Positions 1 through 11,870 are shown, counted from the first letter of the stretch. The stretch: DNA of 64,000 nt from Meghimatium bilineatum (GCA_034231615.1 CM067298.1:2609834-2673833); one strand, 5' to 3'. The notes: generated by a model not told the origin, from the letters alone. Numbers and translations are program-made.

Positions 1-65
1 ATAAACACACAATACAACAACAATGCTTTCTATCATCTGGGATATTCTGGGACACTTGAGTTATT

Positions 66-250
66 ATCTACAGGGACTTGTCTGCTATCAATTTGTTTAA
101 TTTTATACAGAAACATCACGGACTTATTATTCAAGAAAAATCACAATGCAGCAAACTAGATTTGAAACCACATGAAACCAAAAACCCACACTTGACTAGA
201 GAATCGAACCCCTACCACCGGAATATGAAACAAGCGCACCAGGAGCAGAG
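66..250 (-). mobile_element. tRNA-derived SINE, head plus body
   Basis: Read on the minus strand, the stretch near 250-195 looks like a tRNA half. Its B box (GGTTCGATTC, positions 201-210) sits in a stem-like context. Beyond it lies about 130 bp of non-tRNA body. The A box is weak, so the head is decayed. The short open frame on the plus strand here has no recognisable domain. Classification as a SINE is inferred from B box plus body; no target duplication was found. Confidence 0.5.
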
Positions 251-276
251 CTGCCTCGCTTCCATTGTGTGGTCAT

Positions 277-635
277 ATATCTTCTTCTTGTGAGTTCATT
301 CTGCAATCATCGTCATCGCGAATTTCATGTGATTTATTCGCTTCAGTCACATCGCGAACTTCATGTGATTTATTCGCTTCAGTCACATCGCGAACTTCAT
401 GTGATTTATTCGCTTGTCATATATATATATATCTTGCCAGGTACGCTCCTCTCAACCGCGGACAATTTGGTTATATCAAATCTTTACAACCATCGAAAAA
501 TAGTGGAAGTCGCGGTTCTGGTAATCCAATTACCACGACATCCGTAATATTATTTCGTGTGATTTTCGCCAGGGAACTCGACGTATGTTGTGCGGACGCC
601 ATGTAGTCTTAGCACATCCGATTTCGGCATAATAA
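277..635 (-). mobile_element. Dispersed repeat family D, decayed copy with internal array
   Basis: One end carries a cttcttctt run followed by gttcattct, and the other end carries cacatccgatttcggca. These are the two end blocks seen in the better copies at 7880-8045 and 19490-19765. A 36-bp minisatellite sits between the ends. The orientation is called minus because the GAA-type tail reads on that strand. Homology of the middle is weak. Confidence 0.35.
314..415. repeat. 36-bp tandem repeat, about 2.8 copies
   Basis: Units start at 314, 350 and 386 and share the core tcatgtgatttattcgctt. The first unit differs by one base. Because 36 is a multiple of three, the plus-strand frames show a repeated peptide that has no coding meaning. 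Confidence 0.9.
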
Positions 636-688
636 TATATCTAAAAAAAGTCACCACTGATATCTGAACAATACTTCTGTGCTGTAAT

Positions 689-800
689 ATGTACCTGTGT
701 GTGTGTATATATATATACATATATATTAGATGTTGTACAGAGCATATGTACCTGTGTGTGTGTGTGTACATGTATATTAGATGTTGTATAGAGCATATGC
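689..800. repeat. 57-bp direct duplication with TG/TA microsatellite
   Basis: Two tandem copies begin at 689 and 746 with atgtacctgtgtgtgtgt and end in agagcat. They differ mainly in the length of the internal TG and TA runs, so slippage is acting inside a larger duplicated unit. Confidence 0.8.
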
Positions 801-1583
801 CCTTGACATCATCACGTCAAGCGGACAAAATCAATATAACATTTACAGAATTACTTCCCTTGCGACCAAGATGTCTAACATTTGCACTGAATGAATGCTC
901 ATAAATTTGTCTAGTTCATACATTAAATAGTACAGGATGGTAGGGTTAATCTTATGTCGCTGTGCTGACTCCAAGTCTGATTACAAATACTAATCAAATA
1001 TGAGTAATGGGTGTGTGTTTAAATAGTTCGGTACTTGCCAGATTGAAGTTTTTCTTATTGTTGTTTAGAATTAGATATATAAAGTGGCTTACGTATGGAG
1101 TGGTTAAGTTACTACGGTATCTGCTTGGTGTTCAAGAGGTAATGGATTCAATATCAAGTCACAAGCAGGCCCTTAGATAAGAGACGGGGGGGGGGGTGGT
1201 GTTAAAATTCCCATCCCTTAGCGAATTGGAACATGACTTTTAGTACTAGAAACCAGGTCAAAATGCTTTCCAAAGCCCCCCCCCCCCCCAAAAGGTTCAA
1301 ACGCCAACCCCACCTCCCCCTACCTTAACTATTTTTTACCAAAAAGTAATTGCATTTTCATGAAATAGGTGATCTAACATACGAAAACAGAAAAATGACA
1401 AATTGTTAGGAAGTAACCGTGCCCCCCCCCGCCTTCCTCCCTTATACAACGCAACGACGTATATATACCGCATACTCTATAAACAAACCTGGATTAACTG
1501 TTAGGCATAAAATGCACTTGCTTAGGGCACCCGAAGGTGTTAATCTGGCCATGCATATAAAGCTCTAATTTGTAACTATGAGA
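801..1583. other. Spacer without recognised gene
   Basis: No coding or RNA feature was recognised. The stretch has several homopolymer runs: G near 1187, and C near 1278 and 1423. Such runs tend to make assembly and length calls unreliable. Confidence 0.6.
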
Positions 1584-4500
1584 AATCGTAGACTTCTTCT
1601 CAAAGTATTGCACAATGTTCAAATTTGTCTTCTTGAAATCGTAGAATTCTCAAAGTATTGCACAATGTTCAAATTTGTCTTCTTGAAATCGTAGAATTCT
1701 CAAAGTATTGCACAATGTTCAAATTTGTCTTCTTGAAATCGTAGAATTCTCAAAGTATTGCACAATGTTCAAATTTGTCTTCTTGAAATCGTAGAATTCT
1801 CAAAGTATTGCACAATGTTCAAATTTGTCTTCTTGAAATCGTAGAATTCTCAAAGTATTGCACAATGTTCAAATTTGTCTTCTTGAAATCGTAGAATTCT
1901 CAAAGTATTGCACAATGTTCAAATTTGTCTTCTTGAAATCGTAGAATTCTCAAAGTATTGCACAATGTTCAAATTTGTCTTCTTGAAATCGTAGAATTCT
2001 CAAAGTATTGCACAATGTTCAAATTTGTCTTCTTGAAATCGTAGAATTCTCAAAGTATTGCACAATGTTCAAATTTGTCTTCTTGAAATCGTAGAATTCT
2101 CAAAGTATTGCACAATGTTCAAATTTGTCTTCTTGAAATCGTAGAATTCTCAAAGTATTGCACAATGTTCAAATTTGTCTTCTTGAAATCGTAGAATTCT
2201 CAAAGTATTGCACAATGTTCAAATTTGTCTTCTTGAAATCGTAGAATTCTCAAAGTATTGCACAATGTTCAAATTTGTCTTCTTGAAATCGTAGAATTCT
2301 CAAAGTATTGCACAATGTTCAAATTTGTCTTCTTGAAATCGTAGAATTCTCAAAGTATTGCACAATGTTCAAATTTGTCTTCTTGAAATCGTAGAATTCT
2401 CAAAGTATTGCACAATGTTCAAATTTGTCTTCTTGAAATCGTAGAATTCTCAAAGTATTGCACAATGTTCAAATTTGTCTTCTTGAAATCGTAGAATTCT
2501 CAAAGTATTGCACAATGTTCAAATTTGTCTTCTTGAAATCGTAGAATTCTCAAAGTATTGCACAATGTTCAAATTTGTCTTCTTGAAATCGTAGAATTCT
2601 CAAAGTATTGCACAATGTTCAAATTTGTCTTCTTGAAATCGTAGAATTCTCAAAGTATTGCACAATGTTCAAATTTGTCTTCTTGAAATCGTAGAATTCT
2701 CAAAGTATTGCACAATGTTCAAATTTGTCTTCTTGAAATCGTAGAATTCTCAAAGTATTGCACAATGTTCAAATTTGTCTTCTTGAAATCGTAGAATTCT
2801 CAAAGTATTGCACAATGTTCAAATTTGTCTTCTTGAAATCGTAGAATTCTCAAAGTATTGCACAATGTTCAAATTTGTCTTCTTGAAATCGTAGAATTCT
2901 CAAAGTATTGCACAATGTTCAAATTTGTCTTCTTGAAATCGTAGAATTCTCAAAGTATTGCACAATGTTCAAATTTGTCTTCTTGAAATCGTAGAATTCT
3001 CAAAGTATTGCACAATGTTCAAATTTGTCTTCTTGAAATCGTAGAATTCTCAAAGTATTGCACAATGTTCAAATTTGTCTTCTTGAAATCGTAGAATTCT
3101 CAAAGTATTGCACAATGTTCAAATTTGTCTTCTTGAAATCGTAGAATTCTCAAAGTATTGCACAATGTTCAAATTTGTCTTCTTGAAATCGTAGAATTCT
3201 CAAAGTATTGCACAATGTTCAAATTTGTCTTCTTGAAATCGTAGAATTCTCAAAGTATTGCACAATGTTCAAATTTGTCTTCTTGAAATCGTAGAATTCT
3301 CAAAGTATTGCACAATGTTCAAATTTGTCTTCTTGAAATCGTAGAATTCTCAAAGTATTGCACAATGTTCAAATTTGTCTTCTTGAAATCGTAGAATTCT
3401 CAAAGTATTGCACAATGTTCAAATTTGTCTTCTTGAAATCGTAGAATTCTCAAAGTATTGCACAATGTTCAAATTTGTCTTCTTGAAATCGTAGAATTCT
3501 CAAAGTATTGCACAATGTTCAAATTTGTCTTCTTGAAATCGTAGAATTCTCAAAGTATTGCACAATGTTCAAATTTGTCTTCTTGAAATCGTAGAATTCT
3601 CAAAGTATTGCACAATGTTCAAATTTGTCTTCTTGAAATCGTAGAATTCTCAAAGTATTGCACAATGTTCAAATTTGTCTTCTTGAAATCGTAGAATTCT
3701 CAAAGTATTGCACAATGTTCAAATTTGTCTTCTTGAAATCGTAGAATTCTCAAAGTATTGCACAATGTTCAAATTTGTCTTCTTGAAATCGTAGAATTCT
3801 CAAAGTATTGCACAATGTTCAAATTTGTCTTCTTGAAATCGTAGAATTCTCAAAGTATTGCACAATGTTCAAATTTGTCTTCTTGAAATCGTAGAATTCT
3901 CAAAGTATTGCACAATGTTCAAATTTGTCTTCTTGAAATCGTAGAATTCTCAAAGTATTGCACAATGTTCAAATTTGTCTTCTTGAAATCGTAGAATTCT
4001 CAAAGTATTGCACAATGTTCAAATTTGTCTTCTTGAAATCGTAGAATTCTCAAAGTATTGCACAATGTTCAAATTTGTCTTCTTGAAATCGTAGAATTCT
4101 CAAAGTATTGCACAATGTTCAAATTTGTCTTCTTGAAATCGTAGAATTCTCAAAGTATTGCACAATGTTCAAATTTGTCTTCTTGAAATCGTAGAATTCT
4201 CAAAGTATTGCACAATGTTCAAATTTGTCTTCTTGAAATCGTAGAATTCTCAAAGTATTGCACAATGTTCAAATTTGTCTTCTTGAAATCGTAGAATTCT
4301 CAAAGTATTGCACAATGTTCAAATTTGTCTTCTTGAAATCGTAGAATTCTCAAAGTATTGCACAATGTTCAAATTTGTCTTCTTGAAATCGTAGAATTCT
4401 CAAAGTATTGCACAATGTTCAAATTTGTCTTCTTGAAATCGTAGAATTCTCAAAGTATTGCACAATGTTCAAATTTGTCTTCTTGAAATCGTAGAATTCT

Positions 4501-4740
4501 CAAAGTATTGCACAATGTTCAAATTTGTCTTCTTGAAATCGTAGAATTCTCAAAGTATTGCACAATGTTCAAATTTGTCTTCTTGAAATCGTAGAATTCT
4601 CAAAGTATTGCACAATGTTCAAATTTGTCTTCTTGAAATCGTAGAATTCTCAAAGTATTGCACAATGTTCAAATTTGTCTTCTTGAAATCGTAGAATTCT
4701 CAAAGTATTGCACTATGTTCAGATGTGTCTTCTTGGTTTG
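1584..4740. repeat. 50-bp satellite, 61 identical copies plus divergent edge units
   Basis: From 1641 to 4690 every 50-bp unit reads the same by eye, giving 61 consecutive copies. Each starts gtagaattctcaaagtattg and so carries an EcoRI-type GAATTC. The first unit (from 1584) and the last (4691-4740) are diverged, as expected when homogenisation is strongest in the middle of an array. The unit has stops in all frames and no coding potential. Identity across 3 kb points to a very recent expansion or conversion, or to collapsed or copied assembly sequence. Confidence 0.98.
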
Positions 4741-4824
4741 AAATAAAGCTTTGGAAAAAACTAGTCTCCATTGCATATAGGAAGCAATAGCTAATAGTTC
4801 GTAATTTCAAGGGGTCCAAAACAT

Positions 4825-4923
4825 AGCGTCGACAGGATAGACTGTCCGAGTAGGCAGAGCGTCGACAGGATAGACTGTCCGAGTAGGCAGAGCGTCGACA
4901 GGATAGACTGTCCGAGTAGGCGG
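4825..4923. repeat. 33-bp tandem repeat, 3 copies, with internal palindrome
   Basis: Units start at 4825, 4858 and 4891. Each contains GACAG and CTGTC as inverted arms around a short loop, so each unit can form a small hairpin. Confidence 0.9.
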
Positions 4924-4983
4924 ATGATATTTGTAGAAATAGGGACATTTGTATTGGTAAAACAAATGTCATTTCAAAATTCT

Positions 4984-5065
4984 CGCTGGCGTAGTGTTTG
5001 AACCGTTAGCATTGGGAGGTCGCGAAAGAGGTCGCGAAAGAGGTTTCGAATCCCGTTTGCCACCT
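4984..5065 (+). mobile_element. tRNA-like SINE head
   Basis: An A-box-like TGGCGTAGTG at about 4987 and a B-box-like GGTTTCGAATCCC at about 5042 are spaced as in a tRNA, and the segment ends GCCACC. An internal 12-bp duplication (aggtcgcgaaag twice, from about 5017) stretches the variable region, which argues against a working tRNA gene. The body may continue towards 5220. Confidence 0.55.
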
Positions 5066-5244
5066 CTTGCTTGTAAAGTTGATTTTTTCTGAGATCCTCG
5101 GGGATTGTCGCTTGAGGCTACGGAGTTACGTGCTATGAGTCGTACTAAGTGTAGGCGGCGTGCCGTTTAGTTGAGAGGGACAGAGTATTTATTTAGCAAC
5201 CCGAGTACAATGACGTCTATCTTCTACAATTTATATATGACTTT

Positions 5245-5298
5245 ATATCAAGATTCGAACCTTCGACCTCTTGAGCACAAAGTGAACGACTGACGCAA
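5245..5298 (-). mobile_element. tRNA-like SINE head facing the previous one
   Basis: On the minus strand a B box GGTTCGAATC (5252-5261) follows a D-arm and anticodon-like stretch (gtcgttcactttgtgctcaa). The two tRNA-like heads at 4984 and 5298 point towards each other across about 180 bp, so two SINE insertions probably lie head to head. Confidence 0.5.
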
Positions 5299-5334
5299 AA
5301 AAACCAACAACAGGTGTCCCCATATCATAAGTCG

Positions 5335-5475
5335 CTAAACAATACCTACACTTTATTATCTATTTACTAAACAATACTTACACTTTATTATCTATTTACT
5401 AAACAATACCTACACTTTATTATCTATTTACTAAACAATACCTACACTTTATTATCTATTTACTAAACAATATGA
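5335..5475. repeat. 32-bp tandem repeat, about 4.4 copies
   Basis: Units start at 5335 and 5367 and continue at 32-bp steps with the core acactttattatctattta. They end in decayed ctaaacaatatgat pieces near 5475-5510. Confidence 0.9.
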
Positions 5476-5700
5476 TCTAAACAATATGATTTTGATCTAT
5501 TTACTAATAAGCAGACATTCATACACGTACATCGTAACCCTCGGAAATTATAAAACATGTTGTCTAATGGGAAATCAATATTTCAATCTTTATTAGCTGG
5601 TCATATGAAATATAATAATAGTGACCAATCGAACATTGTGGGAAATCGTTAAATGAGTCATTCAAAATGATGTTTTTTTCACATTCACCAGTTCTCTAAT

Positions 5701-5822
5701 AATGTACGCGGTCACACATATGTACAACCATCTGTCACATCATGTACGCGGTCACACATATGTACAACCATCTGTCACATCATGTACGCGGTCACACATA
5801 TGTACAACCATCTGTCACATCA
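5701..5822. repeat. 40-bp tandem repeat, 3 copies
   Basis: Three near-identical units start at 5701, 5741 and 5781, each with tgtacgcggtcacacatatg. Confidence 0.95.
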
Positions 5823-5880
5823 TGACAATGTAATAATAAATAATAATACATGTCAGGCAATGTGTTATTTAAAGGAACAA

Positions 5881-5927
5881 GTACATGGCATTTAGAGATG
5901 TCAAGTACATGGCATTTAGAGATGTCA
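5881..5927. repeat. 24-bp direct duplication
   Basis: The unit gtacatggcatttagagatg plus four bases occurs twice, at 5881 and 5905. It is the start of a 65-codon open frame that has no recognisable domain. Confidence 0.85.
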
Positions 5928-6780
5928 TGTTGGATTTCCATTTTAAAAAATACCAAGCTTCCTCTGACCCCTTTGAGAATTTTAAAATATTCAAGATCTC
6001 AACAATAATGTCCGTGTTCGGGACCGACAGTCTAATAACTTTGTTTCTGAAATGGGCACCATTTGTGCGACCGTGGTTTTGAGATCTTTACAAGTGCTGA
6101 ACGCTAAGATCATTTGTTAGTCCATTCTGGCAATGACGTGGACAAAAGTTTCCTGTCTGTGCACTCGATGCGTAACCTCTGATAGATGGCCTTTAGCTTA
6201 AACACTAGAGGTCACAAGAAAATCTCTTTAGTTGCAAGGCGCCTCCGTCAATGGCAGCACTGGCGGCGCGACTCAGTCTTTCATTGTGCTTTTGACGGGA
6301 CGATCCAGAACCGGGTACTGCTTGTATGGAAACTCACAGTGTCTGAGAATAAATGCGTTTATTGAGAAAGAAATTCAGATTTGGAGTGCTGTAGCTAGAT
6401 TGGTGTGGGAATCGCATTTCCTGATTGCTGTTCTAGGATTGAGGGAACGGCTGTAACATACTCAAATAAGCATGGAGATATTTGGGGGGGGGGGGAGGGA
6501 GAAAGGAAAGAAAAGACGTATTAAATCAGTCTTAGGAATGAAAGAGTTTGACCCTATTTGACGCCGTTTCTCACTCTTCACAAATACAGTTTATTGTCGA
6601 CTTCTTGAAATATTATGTTGTTTTTAACTCTGAACATATTCTGTTCGATGCCTTGATACTCAGAGAATAGGGATATACTGTCCATGAATCTTGTCATAAT
6701 TTACTATCATTTATGTCCATGCCATTTGAACTCTAGTGTTGATACGACTGTGCAGTCAGTTCCAATTTTAAAGTTCAAAT
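5928..6780. other. Spacer without recognised gene
   Basis: The only open frame is a 74-codon plus-strand one (6232-6456). It is not repeat-built but matches nothing I recognise and has no domain, signal peptide or conserved motif that I can see. A G run lies near 6481-6495. Confidence 0.5.
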
Positions 6781-6910
6781 TTCAGTCAAATCAATATTAG
6801 AACTGAACAATATTTCAGTAAAATCAATATTAAAACTGAACAATATTTCAGTAAAATCAATATTAAAACTGAACAATATTTCAGTAAAATCAATATTAAA
6901 ACTGAATATA
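6781..6910. repeat. 33-bp tandem repeat, 4 copies
   Basis: Units at 6781, 6814, 6847 and 6880 contain aactgaacaatatttcagt. The 33-bp period keeps one minus-strand frame open, which explains a 64-codon artefact there. Confidence 0.9.
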
Positions 6911-7273
6911 ATTGAGGTATAACTTAGTGGAGGCGAGTATGACGTTTGGTAGGATTCAGGTAATTTCATTTGTACCCCTTGTAGTGAGGTACGTCACTCT
7001 CACCCACGGACGTGAGTAAAGTTTGGTTATATTAGAGCTTTTTTTACCATAAAAAATAATGAATGCTGTAATTAAGCGAGCCACACCCTCAGGGATACAA
7101 TATTAATATATTTAATCTGGTAATGTCAACACTTAGTATGTAGCGTGAACCACGTAAAACCAGCCCAAGTAAGCATGGAAGGTCGACAGGTAAATTCTTT
7201 AAAATTTTCGTTTCCATTCTGTATGTTCTATTCATTTTCAGCCACATTTCGTAAGCTCTATCTATCTCTATGT

Positions 7274-7345
7274 CGTCTCTCTCAATCCCGTCTCTCTCAA
7301 TCCCGTCTCTCTCAATCCCGTCTCTCTCAATCCCGTATCTCTCTG
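7274..7345. repeat. 15-bp tandem repeat, about 4 copies
   Basis: The unit gtctctctcaatccc is repeated and then fades into tctctctgtgtgtacc. It lies just upstream of a LINE fragment. Confidence 0.9.
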
Positions 7346-7395
7346 TGTGTACCTTGTCTCTGTCTTCTTGTGTACTTAGTTCTGATGCTCATTGT

Positions 7396-7845
7396 TGGTC
7401 TGATTTCATAACAGTAACCAGCCATATTGAAATATCTTGGAAGCATTTTTACAGACGACGGAAGAATGGAGAAACGACGGATGGAAGAATAGACAAAGAG
7501 GCCGAGACAATAATTCAAAAAATCCCACTGCATACATTTTGAACATACACCAATTTTGAAACACAAATCTTTCCTGAGAAAAAACAACAACAAAAACCGA
7601 AAAAAGACAAATCATAAATTCAATCTTCATACCAACATTGTGCGATCAATGTCAGACATGGACACTAACTAAAGAACGAGAGAGAAAGCTAAGTGTGAAA
7701 TGAAATGGTCTAAAAAAAACCAGCAAACAGAACAAGAAGAGATCACGTGAGGAATGAAGAGATTACAAGAACTGTTGGAATAACATCTGTGGTCGAATAT
7801 ATTGAAAAACAGATTCAAATGGTTAATGAATCCTTGTCGATCAAC
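7396..7845 (+). mobile_element. LINE family B, C-terminal reverse transcriptase remnant
   Basis: This is the region after the reverse transcriptase core. A decayed KYLGSIFTDDGRME-like stretch (about 7425-7470, split between frames) is followed by DGRIDKEAETIIQK. Next comes a CQTWTLTKERERKL-like stretch near 7645-7690, then RNEEITRTVGITSVVEYIEK in the 7747 frame. These are the usual order and spacing for the post-polymerase domain of an endonuclease-type LINE. Several frame changes separate the pieces, so it is dead. It resembles the family at 40960-42295. Confidence 0.85.
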
Positions 7846-7879
7846 TTATTTCAGCCAATCATGTTAACCAACTTTTGTA

Positions 7880-8045
7880 ATATCTTCTTCTTCTTCGTTC
7901 ATTCTCAAACTCCCGTTGGATCTCCCTTACAGCAGGACCATGGTCCTACTAGATTTCCAGCAGAATGTAGTCCAGAGAATGAAAATGCGTAGTGTCGCCG
8001 TTTTATTTGCGCCAATGGCCTGACACATTCGTCTTCGGTGGGGTA
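7880..8045 (-). mobile_element. Dispersed repeat family D copy
   Basis: A cttcttcttcttc run, then gttcattctcaaactcc, agaatgtagtccagagaat and acacattcgtcttcggt lie in the same order as in the copies at 19490-19765 and 23300-23465. On the minus strand the unit ends in a GAAGAA tail, as expected for something mobilised by a LINE. It directly abuts the 38-bp array that follows and the LINE B remnant before it. Confidence 0.6.
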
Positions 8046-8296
8046 ATATATTCAAGGTTATACATCATGTTAACCAACTATTGTGATATATTCAAGAATG
8101 TATCATGTCAACCAACTATTGTGATATATTCAAGAATGTATCATGTCAACCAACTATTGTGATATATTCAAGAATGTATCATGTCAACCAACTATTGTGA
8201 TATATTCAAGAATGTATCATGTTAACCAACTATTGTGATATATTCAAGAATGTATCATGTTAACCAACTATTGTGATATATTCACTAATGTATCAT
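8045..8296. repeat. 38-bp tandem repeat, about 6.5 copies
   Basis: Units share ccaactattgtgatatatt and vary at one C/T site (catgtcaac or catgttaac), with the variants grouped in blocks. Confidence 0.95.
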
Positions 8297-8557
8297 ATTC
8301 GTTTTCAGCACGCCAAAATTAGTTAAGATCAACTGTGTTATGACTGGTATAATGTGGATGTTGACTAGTGTTATCCAAGTATGTATTTGTTTCCTATCTT
8401 CATTAGTTTCCGTACTTAGAGTCTGATATTTCATTTATTCCCTAACAATTATCTGACAATACTGATGAGTTTCGTATTTATTTCATCTATTTCTTAGCAC
8501 AAATCCTCGCTTCATTAGATTTGACAATCAGTTGGACTTAAGATTACGTCGAATGAA
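8297..8557. other. AT-rich spacer, nothing recognised
   Basis: No open frame, tRNA-like box or repeat copy was recognised. Confidence 0.5.
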
Positions 8558-9865
8558 TGTTTATCTTTGTACTTCACTAAGTAACTGTGTATCTTTGTAC
8601 TTCACTAAGTAACTGTGTATCTTTGTACTTCACCAAGTAACTGTGTATCTTTATACTTCACCAAGTAACTGTGTATCTTTGTACTACACCAAATAACTGT
8701 GTATCTTTATACTTCACCTAGTAACTGTGTATCTTTGTACTACACAAACTAACTGTGTATCTTTATACTTCACCAAGTAACTGTGTATCTTTATACTTCA
8801 CCAAGTAACTGTGTATCTTTATACTTCACCAAATAACTGTGTATCTTTGTACTTCACCAGGTAACTGTGTATCTGTGTACTTCACTAAGTAACTGTGTAT
8901 CTTTATACTTCACTAAGTAACTGTGTATCTTTGTACTTCACCAAGTAACTGTGTATCTTTGTACTTCACCAAATAACTGTGTATTTTTATACTTCACCAA
9001 GTAACTGTGTATCTTTGTACTACACCAAATAACTGTGTATCTTTATACTTCACCAAGTAACTGTGTATCTTTATACTTCACCAAGTAATTGTGTATCTTT
9101 GTACTACACCAAGTAACTGTGTATCTTTATACTTCACCAAATAACTGTGTATCTTTGTACTTCACCAAGTAACTGTGTATCTTTGTACTTCACCAAATAA
9201 CTGTGTATCTTCATACTTCACCAAGTAACTGTGTATCTTTGTACTTCACCAAATAACTGTGTATCTTTATACTTCACCAAGTAACTGTGTATCTTTGTAC
9301 TTCACCAAATAACTGTGTATCTTTATACTTCACCAAATAACTGTGTATCTTTATACTTCACCAAATAACTGTGTATCTTTATACTTCACCAAGTAACTGT
9401 GTATCTTTGTACTTCACGAAATAACTGTGTATCTTTATACTTCACCAAGTAACTGTGTATCTTTGTACTTCACCAAATAACTGTGTATCTTTATACTTCG
9501 CCAAATAACTGTGTATCTTTATACTTCACCAAGTAACTGTGTATCTTTATACTTCACCAAGTAACTGTGTATCTTTGTACTTCATCAAAATAGCCAGTAT
9601 TCTTGTACTACAGCAATTAACTGTGCATTTCTGTATGTCAATGTCACCAATTAACGATGCATCTGTGTACTTCACCAAATAACTGTGTATCTTTGTACTT
9701 CACCAAGTAACTGTGTATATTAGTATGTCACTAATTAACGGTATATCTGTGTACTTAATTAATTATGTGTGTATATTTGTATTTCACTAAATAATTGTGT
9801 ATCTTTGTTCTTCATTAAGTAACTGTGTATATCTATATTTCATCTACTTCATCAAGTCACTGTGT
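8558..9865. repeat. 28-bp tandem repeat, about 45 copies with decayed right end
   Basis: The core is aactgtgtatctttgtactt followed by eight bases. Units vary at few sites (ttgta or ttata, caagt or caaat), so block patterns are visible. From about 9590 the units become irregular, interrupted by variants with added bases, which is typical of an array edge. Confidence 0.95.
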
Positions 9866-9903
9866 ATCTCATACTTCATGTACTTCAACAAGCCACCGTG
9901 TGT

Positions 9904-10019
9904 CACCAAATAATTTAGTATCTGTGTATTACACCACGTAATTATGTATCTGTGTATTACACCACGTAATTATGTATCTGTGTATTACACCGCGTAATTA
10001 TGTATCTGTGTATTACACA
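9904..10019. repeat. Second 28-bp subfamily, 4 copies
   Basis: The core is aattatgtatctgtgtatta plus eight bases, with the same 28-bp period as the array before it and clear similarity to its unit. I read it as a separately re-amplified variant of the same array. Confidence 0.9.
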
Positions 10020-10379
10020 GTCATCGTGATATTTCATCCCAACTAGTATCTTTACAAATTTGCAGAAAAATAAAGATGGTTGGAATGATATTGACCACAT
10101 CATCCCTATATATACTGTCTGTCAAAAAAGAATTACTGTTGTGATATGATCTTCTCAATTATTTTTGTGACATGATATTCCCAATTACACGTGAATAACG
10201 TGAAATAAGGTGATACAACTTGTAACTTTTACCTACAATGAAATCAGAATCTATATAAAATGTATCGATTTTCCATGTGTGATTTTTTTTAAAGGGCAAT
10301 TGTTAATCTCTTTCTGATAACTGCAGAGCAATATTATGTGCTGTTGTTGGTTGACAAAAGATGGTGAAAGTTGCAGACA
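10020..10379. other. AT-rich spacer, nothing recognised
   Basis: No gene, RNA or mobile element was recognised. The right end carries the first decayed bases of the next array. Confidence 0.5.
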
Positions 10380-11213
10380 ATTTCTATTTGTTATTAGTCA
10401 ATAACTATTGTAAGTGTGAGTTAATTTCTATTTGTTATTAGTCAATAACTATTGTGTGAGTTAATTTATATTTGTTATTAGTCAATAACTATTGTAAGTG
10501 TGAGTTAATTTCTATTTGTTATTAGTCAATAACTATTGTGTGAGTTAATTTCTATTTGTTATTAGTCAATAACTATTGTAAGTGTGAGTTAATTTCTATT
10601 TGTTATTAGTCAATAACTATTGTAAGTGTGAGTTAATTTCTATTTGTTATTAGTCAAAAACTATTGTGTGAGTTAATTTCTATTTGTTATTAGTCAATAA
10701 CTATTGTGTGAGTTAATTTCTATTTGTTATTAGTCAATAACTATTGTGTGAGTTAATTTCTATTTGTTATTAGTCAATAACTATTGTGTGAGTTAATTTC
10801 TATTTGTTATTAGTCAATAACTATTGTGTGAGTTAATTTCTATTTGTTATTAGTCAATAACTATTGTAAGTGTGAGTTAATTTCTATTTTTTATTAGTCA
10901 ATAACTATTGTGTGAGTTAATTTCTATTTGTTATTAGTCAATAACTATTGTGTGAGTTAATTTCTATTTGTTATTAGTCAATAACTATTGTGTGAGTTAA
11001 TTTCTATTTGTTATTAGTCAATAACTATTGTGTGAGTTAATTTCTATTTGTTATTAGTCAATAACTATTGTGTGAGTTAATTTCTATTTGTTATTAGTCA
11101 ATAACTATTGTAAGTGGGAGTTAATTTCTATTTGTTATTAGTCAATAACTATTGTGTGAGTTAATTTCTATTTGTTATTAGTCAATAACTATTGTAAGTG
11201 CGAGTTAATGTCT
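10380..11213. repeat. 40/44-bp tandem repeat with two unit lengths, about 20 copies
   Basis: The core is ttctatttgttattagtcaa. Units end either in attgtgtgag or attgtaagtgtgag, a 4-base (aagt) length difference, giving 40-bp and 44-bp forms mixed along the array. The short form dominates in runs, so it was amplified later. Confidence 0.95.
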
Positions 11214-11559
11214 GTTGTTTTTTAACAGTATCCTGCGTTGCAAATCATGATAATGATAAAGCAGTGATACAGAAGACAAGTTGATTTAAACTGTAATGGA
11301 GCTTCGCGGAAACCAATGCAAGCCAGTCACGCGCAGCAAATTAAAGACACATTTCAGAACATCAGTCAGGAGAAACTGCATCTCCGTCCACACGTGACTC
11401 AAAGTTGAAAGAGCAGCGTATAGTTAAACCACGACCGTCTGCGTAGTAAGACCTACTGGATAATGGGAGATCTTGTCTTTTCATGACTCACTTGACTGTT
11501 CTCGTGATTTTCATTTGTCCAGAAAAATAAACTGTCAATACTGCATTTTTTTGCGTTAG
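11214..11559. other. Spacer, nothing recognised
   Basis: Less AT-rich than its surroundings, but no open frame of note, no tRNA-like box and no match to the repeat families defined here. Confidence 0.5.
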
Positions 11560-11700
11560 GAAGTTACAGAGAGGTTTCACACAGAGAAATTACAGAGAGA
11601 TTTTCCACAGAGAAGTTACAGAGAGGTTTTACAGAGATAAATTACAGAGAGGTTTCACAAAGAGAAGTTACAGAGAGGTTTTCCCACAGAGAAGTTACAG
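11560..11700. repeat. Imperfect 24-29-bp tandem repeat, about 6 copies
   Basis: Repeats of gttacagagaggtttcacac with variable spacers such as agagaa; both the unit length and the sequence drift. Confidence 0.8.
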
Positions 11701-11782
11701 GTGACATGTGCGATATGTTCTAGTATGTCCCAGTTATCGCTGCGTCATGTTCAGGGTCAGTCTTTTAATTTACACTTTCTAC

Positions 11783-11870
11783 AGAAAAAAACCCCAGCCC
11801 TTACCGGGGATCGAGCTCTGGATCTTTCGGATGTGAAACCAAGGTTCTAACCTCTCGACCATGCTCCACA
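11783..11870 (-). mobile_element. tRNA-like SINE head
   Basis: On the minus strand the head reads gtggagcatggtcgagaggt (A-box region) then a B box within gagctcgatccccgg (about 11807-11818). It is followed by an A/T run, as if the body were missing. The arrangement is close to a Ser/Leu-type tRNA but lacks a clean acceptor stem. Confidence 0.6.

Noticed and set aside
1584-4740. CRISPR array
   Set aside because: Units are contiguous and identical with no unique spacers; the sequence is eukaryotic. The same applies to all other arrays here.
6232-6456. 74-codon frame as a host exon
   Set aside because: No recognised domain, no splice or promoter context; the length is expected by chance in 64 kb.
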